From assembly GCA_020634815.1 (NCBI GenBank), contig JACKBA010000014.1, positions 71,918 to 135,917 on the forward strand: a stretch of DNA of 64,000 bases, in the 5' to 3' direction. The position numbers and the translations under genes were made by a program. This stretch comes from Caldilineaceae bacterium (lineage in GTDB: Bacteria; Chloroflexota; Anaerolineae; Caldilineales; Caldilineaceae). Numbering within the stretch: the stretch's first letter is position 1; each line of letters opens with the position of its first letter. This document shows, piece by piece, positions 37,801 through 44,814 of this stretch. The notes beneath the pieces were generated by a model that searched no databases, had not been told where the DNA came from, and was given only the letters and a program-made list of their open reading frames with translations.

Positions 37801-37995
37801 TACGACCATCAGAACCTGCGCGATGCCGGCGCCGAGGCCTTCACGCCCTACTTGTGGGATGGCGTCTACAACTACAGCTACGTCGCCCGTGCGACGACGC
37901 CCGGCGAGTTCGTCGTGCCGCCGGCCAAGGCCGAGGAGATGTACTCGCCCGAGGTCTTCGGCCGCAGTGCCAGCGACCGCGTGATCGTGGAATAG
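31822..37995 (+). CDS. Bacterial alpha-2-macroglobulin-type protein with thioester
   Basis: A 2057-residue exported protein (membrane segment near residue 20). Ig-like N-terminal domains are followed by macroglobulin MG domains (VYSVNMPKLRVRAYSV; YRPGEEVHIKGWVRT; DVAFTLPENSNLGYASV) and then the A2M core. The thioester motif is C1563-S-E1565-Q1566 (FECSEQLGSR), followed by an alpha-helical domain (NWDGGFPYWTKGRESIPYN) and a C-terminal receptor-like domain. These proteins trap attacking proteases in the envelope. A GGAGGAGG site and a promoter precede the ATG. No penicillin-binding protein 1C gene, the usual partner, is near it. Confidence 0.92.
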   Translation: MKRISRFSTRRSVVNVVGALVIVSMLVGAAWPAGTVAHVTSRPHEGRITPVLQEGTPMTDAGSEPTTVNGLELLLGEGAAQPQPVTAVAAPATQPLDDAAIQPILDRMPDLQAEAGDVEEFKLPPQSLPPPTANTVVTQSFPPPDSGATAPEVVAGPLEVLRYAPEGEIPVAPFINVTFNQPMVPLNTLDALAAEDVPVKATPDLPGVWKWLGTQTLSFEYHTDDLNRFPMATEYTVEVPAGTTSATGGVLAETVTWQFRTPAPTVTRTYPAVSPQPRDPLLYVAFDQRIDPAAVLATITASASGRQYPLRLATAEEVAANKDVSYYAAQAQEERWLAFRSDELFPPDTTVTINIGPGTPSAEGPLVTSDVQSFGFRTYAPLKVVDQNCRTQRDSCPPGAGFYIRFNNPIDVTKITNDLVTVEPEIPGMVVSGRYDSISINGLTAGRTTYNVTLSPEIADIFGQTLGEPVSLTFYTGSMRAYLTGPSETLTTLDPTASVPAFTVYSVNMPKLRVRAYSVTPDDWPAYLTYLREYFRDTDRRPPGDEVLNTTVSVDGEKDTLTETNIDLTAALGGRYGHAIVIVDTPPSLLELIFPNSYEPVIQSWVQATNIGLDAITDQRDMVAWATALDTGAPLPGVELALQPSGAQATTDADGMARIALAGTPDNQLVARLGDDVAFLPQSTYYWNDYGWQKSERGDEARWFVFDDRQMYRPGEEVHIKGWVRTIGAGPTGDVTLDRMAGAAVDYTVMDPQGDQIASGSADMSELGGFDVAFTLPENSNLGYASVQFSTRNTATYGSYYHGFQIQEFRRPEFEVTARNETTGPYYLGDDAIVAVSAQYYAGGPLPGADTTWTVSASPTSYDPPNWPDFIFGEWTPWWFGYGYGGGYRSDIYMDYYPDSFGAGSESYEARTDPTGNHYLKMTFISSEKPQPYSVNAEAAVMDVNRQTWAAQTNLIVHPSELYVGLRSATYFVEKGDPLEYDVIVTDVDGNVAEGKAATVRSVRLAWAFENGEWVQQEVDEQVCEITSTAEPQPCSFATTEGGEYRITAQVRDETERLNQTVVTAWVSGGQMVPSRDLEQQSLVLVPDKENYAPGDTARVLVQAPFADGQGLLTVARSGILYTENFSLDGGTATLEIPIKDGYLPNVNIQVDVNGSAPRLDDKGKPVEGAPAQPAYATGSLSLNIPPLSRTLAVEITPDATSLDPGAATGVAVKVVDADGAPVEGAELAIVVVDEAVLALTGYQLADPVATFYTARSADTSSYYGRQSMVLANPDLLQAEQGLGGGGDLMMRESAPYATATAGMAMEEGAMLAMPAAAPAPAMEMEMAADSAMPGAPAQPGTPIAVRTDFNPLALFAPAERTGADGTVHVDYKLPDNLTRYRLMVVAATDNKFGSAESNITARLPLMVRPSAPRFLNFGDRFELPVVVQNQTDAPLIVDVVAEATNLKLDGAAGQRVEVPANDRVEVRFAASTDSVGTARVQFAAVAGEYADAATADLPVYTPATTEAFATYGVLDEGAVAQPIAQPQDVFPQFGGLELSTSSTALATLTDAFLYLQAYPFECSEQLGSRIMSVAALRDVLTAFQSPDLPSDAAIVASMQRDIETLRMMQNWDGGFPYWTKGRESIPYNSVFVTHALTVARTKDYAVPQEMFDAALTYLRDVESYFPSWYSAKTRQAVSSYALYVRALSGDVDIIKARTIYNQLPLDEQALEAQAWLWQVLSNDSGSADIVAAIERNIQNRAVETPGAANFITSYDDQDYVMLHSNRRTDAVILDALMVETPESDLIPKVVAGLMNGRTNGRWSNTQENVFVLLAMDRYFNTFESITPDFVARMWLGDTYVAEHAHQGRTTDTLQTVVPMSFLVEQPGTQDLVIAKEGDGRLYYRLGLRYAPTDLGLDPLDMGFVVQRTYEAVDDATDVRLDEEGVWHIKAGARVRIRLTMVAVNRRYHVALVDRLPAGLEIINPDLAVSESVPSDPNDTSTTGSYWWWWGPWYDHQNLRDAGAEAFTPYLWDGVYNYSYVARATTPGEFVVPPAKAEEMYSPEVFGRSASDRVIVE

Positions 37996-38000
37996 GAAGA

Positions 38001-38089
38001 AATAGAACGCGGATGACGCGGATTGGGCGGATTCACGCGGATCAAAAATCCGTGAATATCCGCCCAATCCGCGTCATCCGCGTTCTATT
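38001..38089. repeat. AATAGAACGCGG-type inverted repeat
   Basis: Two arms of about 41 bases (AATAGAACGCGGATGACGCG...) with only small differences flank a short centre. The element fills the gap between the alpha-2-macroglobulin stop (37995) and the SIS gene start (38107). It is related to 7319-7409. Confidence 0.9.
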
Positions 38090-38106
38090 GGAGCTTTGGA
38101 GAAATA

Positions 38107-38667
38107 ATGACCTTACCTTTGTCCGAGTGGATTCGCCACGATTTGGGGGAAGTCACGGCCATCCTTGACCGTGTCGACGAAGCCGGCGCCGCGGCGATGG
38201 TTGACGCGATCCTCAGCGCTGAGCGCGTCTTTGTCGTGGCGCTGGGACGCAGCGGCATGCTGGCGCGCATGTTCGCCATGCGCCTCATGCAGATCGGCCT
38301 GACCGCGCACGTGGTGGGCGATGTCACGACGCCGGCCATCGCGCCGGGCGACCTGCTGGTGGCGATCTCCGGCAGTGGACGCACGGAGACGGTCGTGGCG
38401 ATGGCACGTAAGGCAAGCGGCTTTGGCGCCGGCGTGCTGGCCATCACCTCGCACGCGGCGACCCCGCTGGCGGAAATTGCCGACGTAGTGATTATCCTGC
38501 CCGCCGGCTCGGTCAAAACGAACGTTGCCACGCCGACGCGGCTGCCGCTGGCCAACGCGCTGGAGCAGGCCATGGCCATCTACCTCGACTGCGTGGGCGC
38601 CATGCTCGCCGAACGCTGCGGCCAGGACAACGCCGCCATGATGCGCCGCCACGCCAATCTGGAGTAA
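38107..38667 (+). CDS. SIS-domain 6-phospho-3-hexuloisomerase-like protein
   Basis: A 186-residue single SIS-domain protein. Motifs are VFVVALGRSGMLARMFAMRL, AIAPGDLLVAISGSGRTETV, and the C-terminal LANALEQAMAIYLDCVGAML that typify 6-phospho-3-hexuloisomerase (HxlB/PHI) of the ribulose monophosphate pathway. The usual partner HxlA (hexulose-6-phosphate synthase) is not visible in the window, so the isomerase substrate is uncertain. The gene starts 18 bases after the repeat at 38001-38089. Confidence 0.85.
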   Translation: MTLPLSEWIRHDLGEVTAILDRVDEAGAAAMVDAILSAERVFVVALGRSGMLARMFAMRLMQIGLTAHVVGDVTTPAIAPGDLLVAISGSGRTETVVAMARKASGFGAGVLAITSHAATPLAEIADVVIILPAGSVKTNVATPTRLPLANALEQAMAIYLDCVGAMLAERCGQDNAAMMRRHANLE

Positions 38668-38684
38668 TCCGCAGCGATATCAAC

Positions 38685-38888
38685 TTTGACGCAGAGGCGC
38701 AAGGGCGCAGAGGTTCGCAGAGAGAAGCCAGGAGTGCCGGTTCCCCTTCTCACCGTGTGCTTTCGGCGTTGGCAGACCCTTTGACGCAGAGGTGCAGAGG
38801 TTCGCAGAGAGAAGAAGAGAGTAAGACCAATTCAGTCTGCCTGCCTTTGCTCTGCGCTTTCTCCGCGCCTCTGCGTCTCTGCGTCAAA
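38685..38888. repeat. TTTGACGCAGAGG direct and inverted repeats
   Basis: The word TTTGACGCAGAGG(C/T)GCA... occurs at 38685 and again at 38780 (each followed by GAGGTTCGCAGAGAGAAG), and its complement CCTCTGCGTCTCTGCGTCAAA occurs at 38869-38888. The second copy and the complement can pair into a long hairpin. It fills the gap between the SIS and the membrane protein genes. Confidence 0.85.
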
Positions 38889-38911
38889 ATTGCTCAATTC
38901 AAAGAGAATGC

Positions 38912-39982
38912 TTAGCTGTCGCGCGCAGGGAGGTCCGGCGGCCAGGCCACGTAGCTGAGTAATAGCGCGGCGACGCCCGGCAGGAAGATCGCGCCGCCGA
39001 TGAGATGGATCGACCAGCGCGAGCCCTCGGTCTGGAGCAGCGCCAGGAAGTAGACGCCAAAGAGCAGGGCTGGCGCCACGAAGGCAAAGATGCGCAGCCC
39101 GCGCGTTGACGGCAGCAGCGCCTGCGCCCGCCACAGCAGCCAGTCGCCGGCAAGCACCGCTACAAGCATCGCGCCCAACAACGTCCACGCATAGGGCACT
39201 TCCCAATTGACGATGGCCATGGCCACCGTGTTGGCGCCCCAGATCAACGTCAGCGCGCCGGGCGGCAGCGTCCACCGCCGCAGCAGCAGGAAGACGACGC
39301 CCGTCAGCAGCGCGGCGTCGATCATCAGGCTCAGCACGCCAGCCACCTGCCCCGTCTCCTGGTTGAACTCCCCGTGCATGCGCCCGCCGATAATGCTCAT
39401 CAACGGGTGCGAGAACATCATGAAAAAGGTGAAGATGGAGAGCAGCAGTGTGGCGGAGACAAGTGCCGGCGCCAGGTCGCGCCAGCCGCGGCTGCCCGAA
39501 CGCCGCCATGCCGCACGCAGCGGCCCCGTCACCACCAACGCCATGCCCACGCCGAGCATGAGGTGCGTCGGGCTGACCAGCGCCTCGAAATCCTCCTCGA
39601 TGCCGAAGAGCGTGTGCCAGACGAGATCGCCCACGCCGCCGGCGGCAAAGATGGCCGAGCCGGCCAGCGCCAGCCCGTAGCCGGCCGGAATCGCCAGCCG
39701 CCACGCTGCGCCGCGGGTACGGTTGATACCCGCTGTGCCGAGCAGAAAGATCGCCGTCAGCCCAAAGCCGCCGTAGAAAAAGGCGTGCCACGGCGTGAAG
39801 AAGCTGTCGTCGACGCGGCCGTGGTTGTGCGCCCAGCCGTCGAGGAAGAGGCCACCCACGAAGATCGCAGCGAGCACGGCAAAGGCATAGTCAAAGCTAA
39901 GTCCGCCGACCAGACGCGCGCCGGCCTTGGCCTGCACCTGCTGCCGCTCCATCGATTGTGTGTCGTTGGTCAGAACACCCAT
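38912..39982 (-). CDS. Polytopic membrane protein, uncharacterised
   Basis: A 356-residue protein with about nine or ten hydrophobic segments, starting MGVLTNDTQSMERQQ. A striking early motif is DGWAHNHGRVDDSFFTPWHA, and MFSHPLMSIIGGRMHGE comes later; the His residues could bind metal or heme. I do not recognise a characterised family. The frame is open upstream but the ATG at 39982 has GGAGGAGCG as ribosome site. No operon partner is visible. Confidence 0.7.
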   Translation of the reverse strand: MGVLTNDTQSMERQQVQAKAGARLVGGLSFDYAFAVLAAIFVGGLFLDGWAHNHGRVDDSFFTPWHAFFYGGFGLTAIFLLGTAGINRTRGAAWRLAIPAGYGLALAGSAIFAAGGVGDLVWHTLFGIEEDFEALVSPTHLMLGVGMALVVTGPLRAAWRRSGSRGWRDLAPALVSATLLLSIFTFFMMFSHPLMSIIGGRMHGEFNQETGQVAGVLSLMIDAALLTGVVFLLLRRWTLPPGALTLIWGANTVAMAIVNWEVPYAWTLLGAMLVAVLAGDWLLWRAQALLPSTRGLRIFAFVAPALLFGVYFLALLQTEGSRWSIHLIGGAIFLPGVAALLLSYVAWPPDLPARDS

Positions 39983-40108
39983 GAACGCTCCTCCATTCCT
40001 CCGCTCATCGTTGCAGGCGCACAGGATACTCGCGCTGCGGTGCCCGGGCAAATGGCCGGGCGCCGCACAAACCATGATTCTCGTTTGGCAAGTTCGTCAG
40101 CGGATGGT

Positions 40109-41419
40109 TCAGTCAATCCCCTTCACGTGCTCGTCGAAGAAATCCACCGAGCGCGCCATGGCTTCGCTAAAGCCTTGCGACAGGTTGTGGTCGTCACCCG
40201 TGTAGGTGAAGACCTCCGCCGGCTGACCGGCCGCCTCCAGTTGATCGGCCAGTGTCGTCGAGAACTCGTAGGGCACCGACGTGTCGGCCGTGCCGTGATG
40301 GAGCTGGATCGGCCCGGAGAGGTCGTCCAGGTAGCTGTTCGCCGAGATCGACGCATAAAAATCGGGATTCTCCTCCGGCGTGCCGTACTGCTCCTGCAAC
40401 TGCGTACGCCAGCGCCGCGCCGTCGAGAGCGAGGGCGGCGGCTGATTGTTGTTCGGGCGCCGCCAGCGCGTCAGCAGATCCGGATAGTTGGCGACGACGC
40501 CCGCCCAGATCACGCCGGCCTTGATGTCGGGATCGACGACCATGGAACGCAGGGCGATGTAGCCGCCCATGGAGTGGCCCCACATGCCGATGCGATTGGG
40601 ATCGGCGGCGGCGTAGTTCTTCAGCGCGGCCGTGGCGTTGAGCACGTCGATGGTGTAGTCGGGATAGCCGTACGCGCCGCGCGCCTCACCGTCGGAGAAG
40701 GCGTGGCCGCGGTAGTCAGGCCGGTAGACGATGTAGCCGTTGCGCGCAAAGCCATCGACGTAGGCCACGTAGCGCTCGGTCGTGCGGTAGACGTCGGGCG
40801 GAATGTAGCCGTGGTTGAAGATGATCACGGGCCAACCCGTCGCCGGCGGCTCGCCCTGCGGCACCGTCAGCAGCCCATCGATGCGCAGCCCCTCGGAGAG
40901 ATAGGAGGCGATGTAGCGGTCATAGTTGGCGCCGGGCGCCAGTTCCTGCTCGATGAGCAGTTGCTGGTCGGGGTATGTCTGCGCGCGCAGGTAGTCGATC
41001 GTCAGCGCCTCGCCGTCGAAGGGATCCGCCTCGATCAAGCCGCCCTCATTGTCCGCCGCGGGGGCCGGCGTGGCGGGCGTCGGCGTGGCGGTCACCCGTG
41101 CGGCGGGCGTGCCGGCCGGCGTGCCCGCCGCGGCAGAGCTACCCGGGATGCACAGCTTCCAGCCGATGGCCAGGCGATTGGCGCTCTCGATGGTGGCAAA
41201 GGAACTATCGGTCGCAGCGGCCGCATTGGTGGCGGCGACGATGCGATCGTACGCGGCGGCGTTGCCCAGCGCGCGCCCGGCAATCGTCGACAGCGTGTCA
41301 CCCGCCTGAACGGTGACCGTCTGCGCGCACGCGTCCTGTGCCAGCACCGGCGCCGGCAACACGACGCTGCCCATTAGCACTGCGATGGCCAACAGGAGTC
41401 CTATCGTCTGTCTTAACAT
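40109..41419 (-). CDS. Secreted LysM-alpha/beta hydrolase
   Basis: A 436-residue protein with a Sec signal (ending PAPVLAQ), a LysM domain (VTVQAGDTLSTIAGRALGN), a Pro/Thr linker and a prolyl-oligopeptidase-type alpha/beta hydrolase domain. The nucleophile elbow is GHSMGG, and a late DDH(NLSQ) is the likely His-containing site; PVIIFNHGYIPPDVY gives the oxyanion region. LysM should bind it to peptidoglycan or chitin-like sugars. The substrate may be a peptide or ester. The ATG at 41419 follows AAGAGA; the frame is open beyond. Confidence 0.85.
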   Translation of the reverse strand: MLRQTIGLLLAIAVLMGSVVLPAPVLAQDACAQTVTVQAGDTLSTIAGRALGNAAAYDRIVAATNAAAATDSSFATIESANRLAIGWKLCIPGSSAAAGTPAGTPAARVTATPTPATPAPAADNEGGLIEADPFDGEALTIDYLRAQTYPDQQLLIEQELAPGANYDRYIASYLSEGLRIDGLLTVPQGEPPATGWPVIIFNHGYIPPDVYRTTERYVAYVDGFARNGYIVYRPDYRGHAFSDGEARGAYGYPDYTIDVLNATAALKNYAAADPNRIGMWGHSMGGYIALRSMVVDPDIKAGVIWAGVVANYPDLLTRWRRPNNNQPPPSLSTARRWRTQLQEQYGTPEENPDFYASISANSYLDDLSGPIQLHHGTADTSVPYEFSTTLADQLEAAGQPAEVFTYTGDDHNLSQGFSEAMARSVDFFDEHVKGID

Positions 41420-41474
41420 GATCTCTTGCCTTTCTGCGGCTGCATTGCCCGCCACACCCCACACAACTGCGGTG

Positions 41475-41487
41475 GCACTACTGTAGT
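41475..41487. promoter_or_regulatory. Possible operator (short palindrome)
   Basis: CACTACTGTAGTG is a perfect 6-1-6 palindrome in the divergent gap between the hydrolase and glycerol-1-phosphate dehydrogenase genes. Such sites can bind dimeric regulators, but a single instance is weak support. Confidence 0.25.
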
Positions 41488-41679
41488 GTGAAGTGCTCCC
41501 GTACAAAGTAGGATTTTCCCCGATTTACCATTCCTCTTACATGGGCCCCGCCCGCATCATCCGATGGCCCGTCCGGCGAATCATGCACAGAGAGAACGCA
41601 GCAACCCCGGCCTTTGGTTCGACAGCAGCCGCCGCGCGTGCTACCCTTCCCCTATTTGGAACCACAAAAGGAATCACTC

Positions 41680-42948
41680 ATGCCCTACGCCAAACCCAAT
41701 CCCGTCGTCGTCGCGCCCGATGCGCTGGCGCAACTGGCGGCCTATTGTCACGAACGCAGCCACACACACCTGCTGATCGTCGCCGACGCCAACACCGACC
41801 GTGCGCTGGGCCGCAAACTGGAAGCCACGCTGCTCGCCGCCGGCCTGGACGTGCGCAAAGTCATCCTGCACGGCGAGGAGATCATCGCCGACGCCGCGCG
41901 CGTCTACCAGGTGATGCTTGCGCTCGATGGCACGCCGCGCGCGCTGGTTGCCGCCGGCTCCGGCACCATCACCGACATCACGCGCTTTGTCAGCCACCGG
42001 GCGCGCCTGCACTTTCTCTCCGCGCCCTCGGCACCGTCGGTGGATGGCTTTGCCTCGGTCGGCGCGCCCATGCTCATCGACGGCGTCAAGATCTCGCTGC
42101 CCACCCACGCACCCGCCGCCATCTTCGCCGACCTCGACGTGAACGCGGCCGCGCCGCGCGCCATGATCGCCGCCGGCTTTGCCGACATCCTGGGCAAGTT
42201 CACCTCCGTTGCCGACTTCCGCCTGGGCCACCTGCTGCGCGACGAGCGCTACGACGAGACCATTGCCCAACGCACCTATGATGTGGCCCGGGTCTGTCAG
42301 GTCAACGCCGAAGCCATCGGCCAGGCCACGCCGGCAAGCATTGCCTTGCTCATGGACGCGCTGGTGGAGTCCGGCCTGTGCATCCTCGACTTTGGCGATT
42401 CGGCGTCGGCGTCAGGCGCCGAGCATCATCTGTCACACTTCTGGGAGATGCTGCTCCTGCGCAAGGGGCGCCCGGCGATCCTGCACGGCGCCAAGGTGGG
42501 CGTGGCGACGGTCTTGATCGCAGGGATCTACGAACAGGTGCGCGGTCTGTCGCGCGCCGAGGTTGCCGACCGGCTCGAGGCCTCCACGCTGCCCGACCGT
42601 GCGGCCGAGCTGGCGGCCATCGATGCGGCCTATGGCGCCGAGGCGGAGGCCGTGGCCCGCACGCATGGCGCGTTCCTCGACATGACGCCGGAAACATACG
42701 ACACCATCAAGCGCCGCATCCTTGACAACTGGGATGAAATCCAGGCCATCGCCGCGCAGGTGCCGCCGCCCGCCGAGATCGCGCGCCTGCTCGAAATCGC
42801 CGGCGGGCCGACCACAGTCAGCGAGCTTGGCTTCTCGCGGGCGGAAGCGGCGCTGGCGCTGGACAACGGCCACTACCTGCGCAACCGCTTCACGGTACGC
42901 AAGCTGGCCAGAGTGCTCGGACTTGACCAGGAAAGGAGCCTTCTATGA
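41680..42948 (+). CDS. Glycerol-1-phosphate dehydrogenase family (AraM/EgsA)
   Basis: A 422-residue protein of the iron-containing alcohol dehydrogenase/glycerol-1-phosphate dehydrogenase group. Typical features are ALVAAGSGTITDITRFVSHR, SAPSVDGFASVGAPML, AAGFADILGKFTSVADFRLG and the metal ligands in SGAEHHLSHFWEM and ILHGAKVGV. The archaeal enzyme makes glycerol 1-phosphate for lipids; bacterial AraM does the same in Bacillus. An AAAGGA site precedes the ATG at 41680. The TGA overlaps the ATG of the HEAT protein gene (42945-42948). Product in this organism unproven. Confidence 0.9.
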   Translation: MPYAKPNPVVVAPDALAQLAAYCHERSHTHLLIVADANTDRALGRKLEATLLAAGLDVRKVILHGEEIIADAARVYQVMLALDGTPRALVAAGSGTITDITRFVSHRARLHFLSAPSAPSVDGFASVGAPMLIDGVKISLPTHAPAAIFADLDVNAAAPRAMIAAGFADILGKFTSVADFRLGHLLRDERYDETIAQRTYDVARVCQVNAEAIGQATPASIALLMDALVESGLCILDFGDSASASGAEHHLSHFWEMLLLRKGRPAILHGAKVGVATVLIAGIYEQVRGLSRAEVADRLEASTLPDRAAELAAIDAAYGAEAEAVARTHGAFLDMTPETYDTIKRRILDNWDEIQAIAAQVPPPAEIARLLEIAGGPTTVSELGFSRAEAALALDNGHYLRNRFTVRKLARVLGLDQERSLL

Positions 42949-43808
42949 GCAACGACTACACGGGCAATGCAGCCAAACTGCTCTCACTCGGTGAAATCGC
43001 AGCATTTGGCGAGTGGCGCAACTATCTGAGGATGGGCTTGACCGCGGACGACGTGCCGGAACTGCTGCGCATGATCGACGATGCGTCCCTCTACGACTTG
43101 GACTTGTTCAGAGCGGAAGGTTGGGCGCCGATCCATGCGTGGCGTGCGCTCGGCCAACTGCGCGCCGCCGAAGCCGCCGAGCCGCTGACAAAGCTGCTCA
43201 ACCGGATCGAGACCGATGACGACGATTACGCGATTGAGGACATTCCAACCGCGCTCGCCATGATTGGCACTCCTGCGCTTGCGCCCCTCATGACGGTGGT
43301 CGGCGATCGCGATGCACCGGAATCTGTACGCTCGGCCGCCATCAGGGCGATCGCCGGGGCTGTCCAAACCGATGACGAGCATCGGGCAGAAATCGTCCAT
43401 TTCCTGGCAGAGGTGCTAGACCGCCACGAACCGGAGCGTGCCGTCAACGCATACCTTGTCAGTGCCCTGGTCGACCTGCGCGCGGTTGAGGCGGCAAGCA
43501 GCATGGAAGCCGCCTTCGATGCCAACGTCGTTGCATTGGACCTCCTGGGCGATTGGGAAACGGTTCAGGTTGCGCTCGGGTTGCTGGATAAGCGCATCAC
43601 GCCGAAGCCGAGTAGCTGGCTGCGCGCGGAAGCGGTTGCCTCAGGGCGTCTCGATAGTGACGACGAACTTGCATGGCCTGACGTAGCCGATGACCAGGGG
43701 GATGCGGCAAAGGAAGCCGCCGACAAGGAACGCCGGCGCAAGGCGCGCAAGGCCGAGAAATCGGCTCGCAAACAGCAGCGCGCCAAGAAGAAGAAAAAAC
43801 GGAAGTAG
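42945..43808 (+). CDS. HEAT-repeat-like protein with charged basic tail
   Basis: A 287-residue protein. Residues about 15-230 are alpha-helical with HEAT-like character (AWRALGQLRAAEAAEPLTKLL; AIEDIPTALAMIGTPALAPLM), and the end is a highly charged Lys/Arg tail (KKKKKRK). The middle resembles DUF1186-type HEAT proteins. It is coupled to the glycerol-1-phosphate dehydrogenase gene by an ATGA overlap with an AAAGGAG site. The tail suggests nucleic acid or membrane-surface binding. Its stop lies six bases from the end of the convergent MOSC gene. Confidence 0.75.
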   Translation: MSNDYTGNAAKLLSLGEIAAFGEWRNYLRMGLTADDVPELLRMIDDASLYDLDLFRAEGWAPIHAWRALGQLRAAEAAEPLTKLLNRIETDDDDYAIEDIPTALAMIGTPALAPLMTVVGDRDAPESVRSAAIRAIAGAVQTDDEHRAEIVHFLAEVLDRHEPERAVNAYLVSALVDLRAVEAASSMEAAFDANVVALDLLGDWETVQVALGLLDKRITPKPSSWLRAEAVASGRLDSDDELAWPDVADDQGDAAKEAADKERRRKARKAEKSARKQQRAKKKKKRK

Positions 43809-43814
43809 CAGAGG

Positions 43815-44378
43815 CTATGCCGGCAGGCGCGGCCGCGCAATTGGCGCCGTGATGGTGCTGGCGTCCAACGCGACGTCGCTCTGCACCTGAACCGGACCGC
43901 GTCGCAGCACGCCATCCGTCAGAATCCGCGCACGCAGCCCGCCGCGGCCCTTGAGCAACTGCCAGGCGCCGGCGCCGAGGGCGGCGTCCATCCACGCGCA
44001 GGGTGCGCAGTGGCTGGCGCCCTGGAAGCGCACTCCTGCGCCGGACGCATCCATGATGGTGAATTCCTGCCCGATGAGCTGGTTGAGGGGGATCCCTTCG
44101 ACGACGATGTTGCGCCGCAGGAGCATCGGTGATAGTTCGTGTGCGCCGAGCGCCCGCCGCACCTCGGCGAAGACCTCCCACGCCACAAAGGTCACCTGGG
44201 CGTTGAAATGCGCGGCCACACCATAATAGCGGTCGCCCACCAGCCCGAGCCCGGCGCGCAACTCGACCCGCGCCACGTCATGCGTCGGGTGCGCGCCCGG
44301 GCCATCCTTGGGCCGGCCAAAGTAATTGTGACCAGGTGAGATAAAGATGTGACGGATGTTGGCTGGATAGCAAAGCAT
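43815..44378 (-). CDS. MOSC-domain protein
   Basis: A 187-residue protein of the MOSC type (molybdenum cofactor sulfurase C-terminal). Motifs are GLGLVGDRYYGVAAHFN, ELSPMLLRRNIVVEGIPLN and the conserved Cys in GASHCAPCAWMDAALG. MOSC proteins bind molybdenum cofactor or carry sulfur to it. It lies 20 bases after the AbrB-type gene on the same strand and is likely co-transcribed with it. The MoaD-like gene at the left edge is a possible distant partner. Confidence 0.85.
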   Translation of the reverse strand: MLCYPANIRHIFISPGHNYFGRPKDGPGAHPTHDVARVELRAGLGLVGDRYYGVAAHFNAQVTFVAWEVFAEVRRALGAHELSPMLLRRNIVVEGIPLNQLIGQEFTIMDASGAGVRFQGASHCAPCAWMDAALGAGAWQLLKGRGGLRARILTDGVLRRGPVQVQSDVALDASTITAPIARPRLPA

Positions 44379-44398
44379 GGAGATAGCGCATTGCGCGC

Positions 44399-44641
44399 CT
44401 AGCCTTCAGAAGTTCGTTCGGCGATGAGTTCGGCGACGGCACCCCGCTCAGGCGCAATGTCCCGACCGGCGCCAAGGAGCCGCCGCGACAGTTCCTTGCG
44501 ATCCGGAATCACTCGCACCAAAATTTCATCTTTTCCTTCGACAGGTTGCCAGTCGAGCCTATAGCCTGGCTTGATGCCCAGACGGCGGCCAACCTCAGCG
44601 GGAATGGTAACCATGTTTTTCTGGGTAACTGTTGTAATCAT
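44399..44641 (-). CDS. AbrB/MazE-type (SpoVT) regulator or antitoxin
   Basis: An 80-residue protein whose N-terminal half is a swapped-hairpin AbrB domain: MITTVTQKNMVTIPAEVGRR, then LGIKPGYRLDW. These are DNA-binding transition-state regulators or antitoxins. No PIN or MazF-type toxin is adjacent; the downstream gene encodes a MOSC protein. I place the start at the ATG at 44641, where a consensus promoter just upstream would begin transcription; there is no ribosome site, so the mRNA may be leaderless. Confidence 0.85.
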   Translation of the reverse strand: MITTVTQKNMVTIPAEVGRRLGIKPGYRLDWQPVEGKDEILVRVIPDRKELSRRLLGAGRDIAPERGAVAELIAERTSEG

Positions 44642-44648
44642 GGAATGA

Positions 44649-44676
44649 ATTATAGCCATGGAGTGCTGCCCGTCAA
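44649..44676 (-). promoter_or_regulatory. Promoter with predicted start at the ATG (leaderless)
   Basis: On the minus strand TTGACG (44676-44671), a 16-base spacer and a perfect TATAAT (44654-44649). The expected start, about seven bases on, falls on the A of the ATG at 44641. Confidence 0.65.
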
Positions 44677-44770
44677 GGTGCATTTCACTCGCTCGCAGGG
44701 GCGTTCAGGGCTTTCGGCAGGTTTTGCCAAAATCAACGCTGTGCATGTTGCATCGTTGCCGCACAACAAT

Positions 44771-44797
44771 GGGTGGAAACCATCAAGGTCTCCACCC
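44771..44797 (-). terminator. Weak hairpin after the Gfo/Idh/MocA gene
   Basis: Arms GGGTGGAAACC/GGTCTCCACCC with one mismatch and a five-base loop. No proper T-run, so termination is doubtful. Confidence 0.35.
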
Positions 44798-44814
44798 ATT
44801 CAACTCCGAAATCA

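Noticed and set aside
35701..38067. 788-codon minus-strand frame under the alpha-2-macroglobulin gene
   Set aside because: Length is due to codon bias of the plus-strand gene; the residue pattern is His/Arg/Gly-rich noise.
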